Source: Arthrobacter sp. OVS8 | Lineage (GTDB): Bacteria > Actinomycetota > Actinomycetes > Actinomycetales > Micrococcaceae | Assembly: GCA_028370155.1 (NCBI GenBank) | Contig: CP116670.1 | Span: forward strand, 1,612,001 to 1,676,000 | Direction: 5' to 3' | Length of the DNA: 64,000 nucleotides | Part shown: positions 63,925 through 64,000 of the stretch, one piece after another | Numbering within the stretch: position 1 is the stretch's first letter | Layout of the letters: every line of letters starts with the position of its first letter | Notes under the pieces: model-generated | Databases searched by the model: none | Seen by the model: only the letters and a program-made list of their open reading frames with translations | Told to the model about the DNA's origin: nothing | Program-made: the position numbers and the translations under genes

Positions 63925-64000
63925 TCAGGGCTCCGTCTTTTTGGGCTCCGCCGGAGGGACCGGCTGTCCGGCGTCCCCGGGAAGCGGCCCCGGACCTTGC
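63925..64000 (-). CDS. Possible C-terminal end of an upstream gene (partial)
   Basis: One minus-strand frame reads GDAGQPVPPAEPKKTEP followed by TGA at 63925-63927, resembling a charged Pro-rich tail. The gene would start beyond the window edge. Low confidence: the stretch is short. Confidence 0.25.
   Translation of the reverse strand, partial: QGPGPLPGDAGQPVPPAEPKKTEP

Overview
The window is GC-rich chromosomal DNA from an actinobacterium, most likely the Micrococcaceae (Arthrobacter/Pseudarthrobacter type). This rests on a WhiB-family regulator, mycothiol S-conjugate amidase, actinobacterial DUF families (DUF3499, DUF4245, DUF4307, DUF501, DUF5719, TIGR03089) and gene order shared with Mycobacterium. 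The species call is inference. Almost everything is core chromosome; I see no prophage, transposase, CRISPR array or toxin-antitoxin pair.

Layout. 1-3 kb: a DUF1461 membrane protein and an L,D-transpeptidase. 3-19.6 kb: a block matching the mycobacterial sahH-whiB2-purE neighbourhood (ahcY, Trm112-like, DUF3499, zincin-like protein, DUF5719, glycosyltransferase, WhiB, TIGR03089, GtrA, purK, purE, LCP ligase, manA, FemAB), covering cell-wall polymer assembly and purine synthesis. 19.6-20 kb: a 114-bp tandem repeat. 20-37.6 kb: a block matching mycobacterial Rv1080-Rv1100 (glpX, DUF4245, carbonic anhydrase, fumC, then phoH, isoprenyl synthase, TrhA, mca, DUF4307, greA), interrupted by accessory genes (VWA, NUDIX, prepilin peptidase, GNAT, multicopper oxidase, signal peptidase). 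37.7-45.6 kb: rhomboid, AI-2E transporter-ilvA, galM/galK, thiolase, Bax inhibitor-1. 46-52 kb: a high-affinity branched-chain amino acid ABC system, with permease and ATPase genes on + and the binding protein convergent on -. 52.2-52.7 kb: a tRNA, a small membrane ORF and a tRNA-like element. 53-64 kb: ACT-GNAT protein, NDH-2, mycosin-like protease, the ppx-DUF501-ftsB-eno block, mazG-add and a DedA protein.

Sequence quality dominates interpretation. About two thirds of the protein genes, including universally conserved ones (purK, purE, fumC, manA, ilvA, galK, add), are split by single-base frameshifts. Nearly every one is repaired by adding one C (or G) to a short C/G run. I treat these as consensus errors, not biology; joined coordinates are my reconstructions, and the frameshift positions are stated. 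Several apparent fusions (DUF4245-carbonic anhydrase, FemAB read-through) disappear under the same repair.

The most interesting non-routine signals are the tRNA-like element at 52.3 kb that shares its 3' half with a nearby tRNA, matching Crp-like palindromes in front of both halves of the amino-acid transporter, the extracytoplasmic domain fused to its LivH permease, a leader peptide with hairpin ahead of phoH, a 16-bp perfect hairpin over the start of the glycosyltransferase gene, and the 114-bp palindrome-rich tandem repeat.
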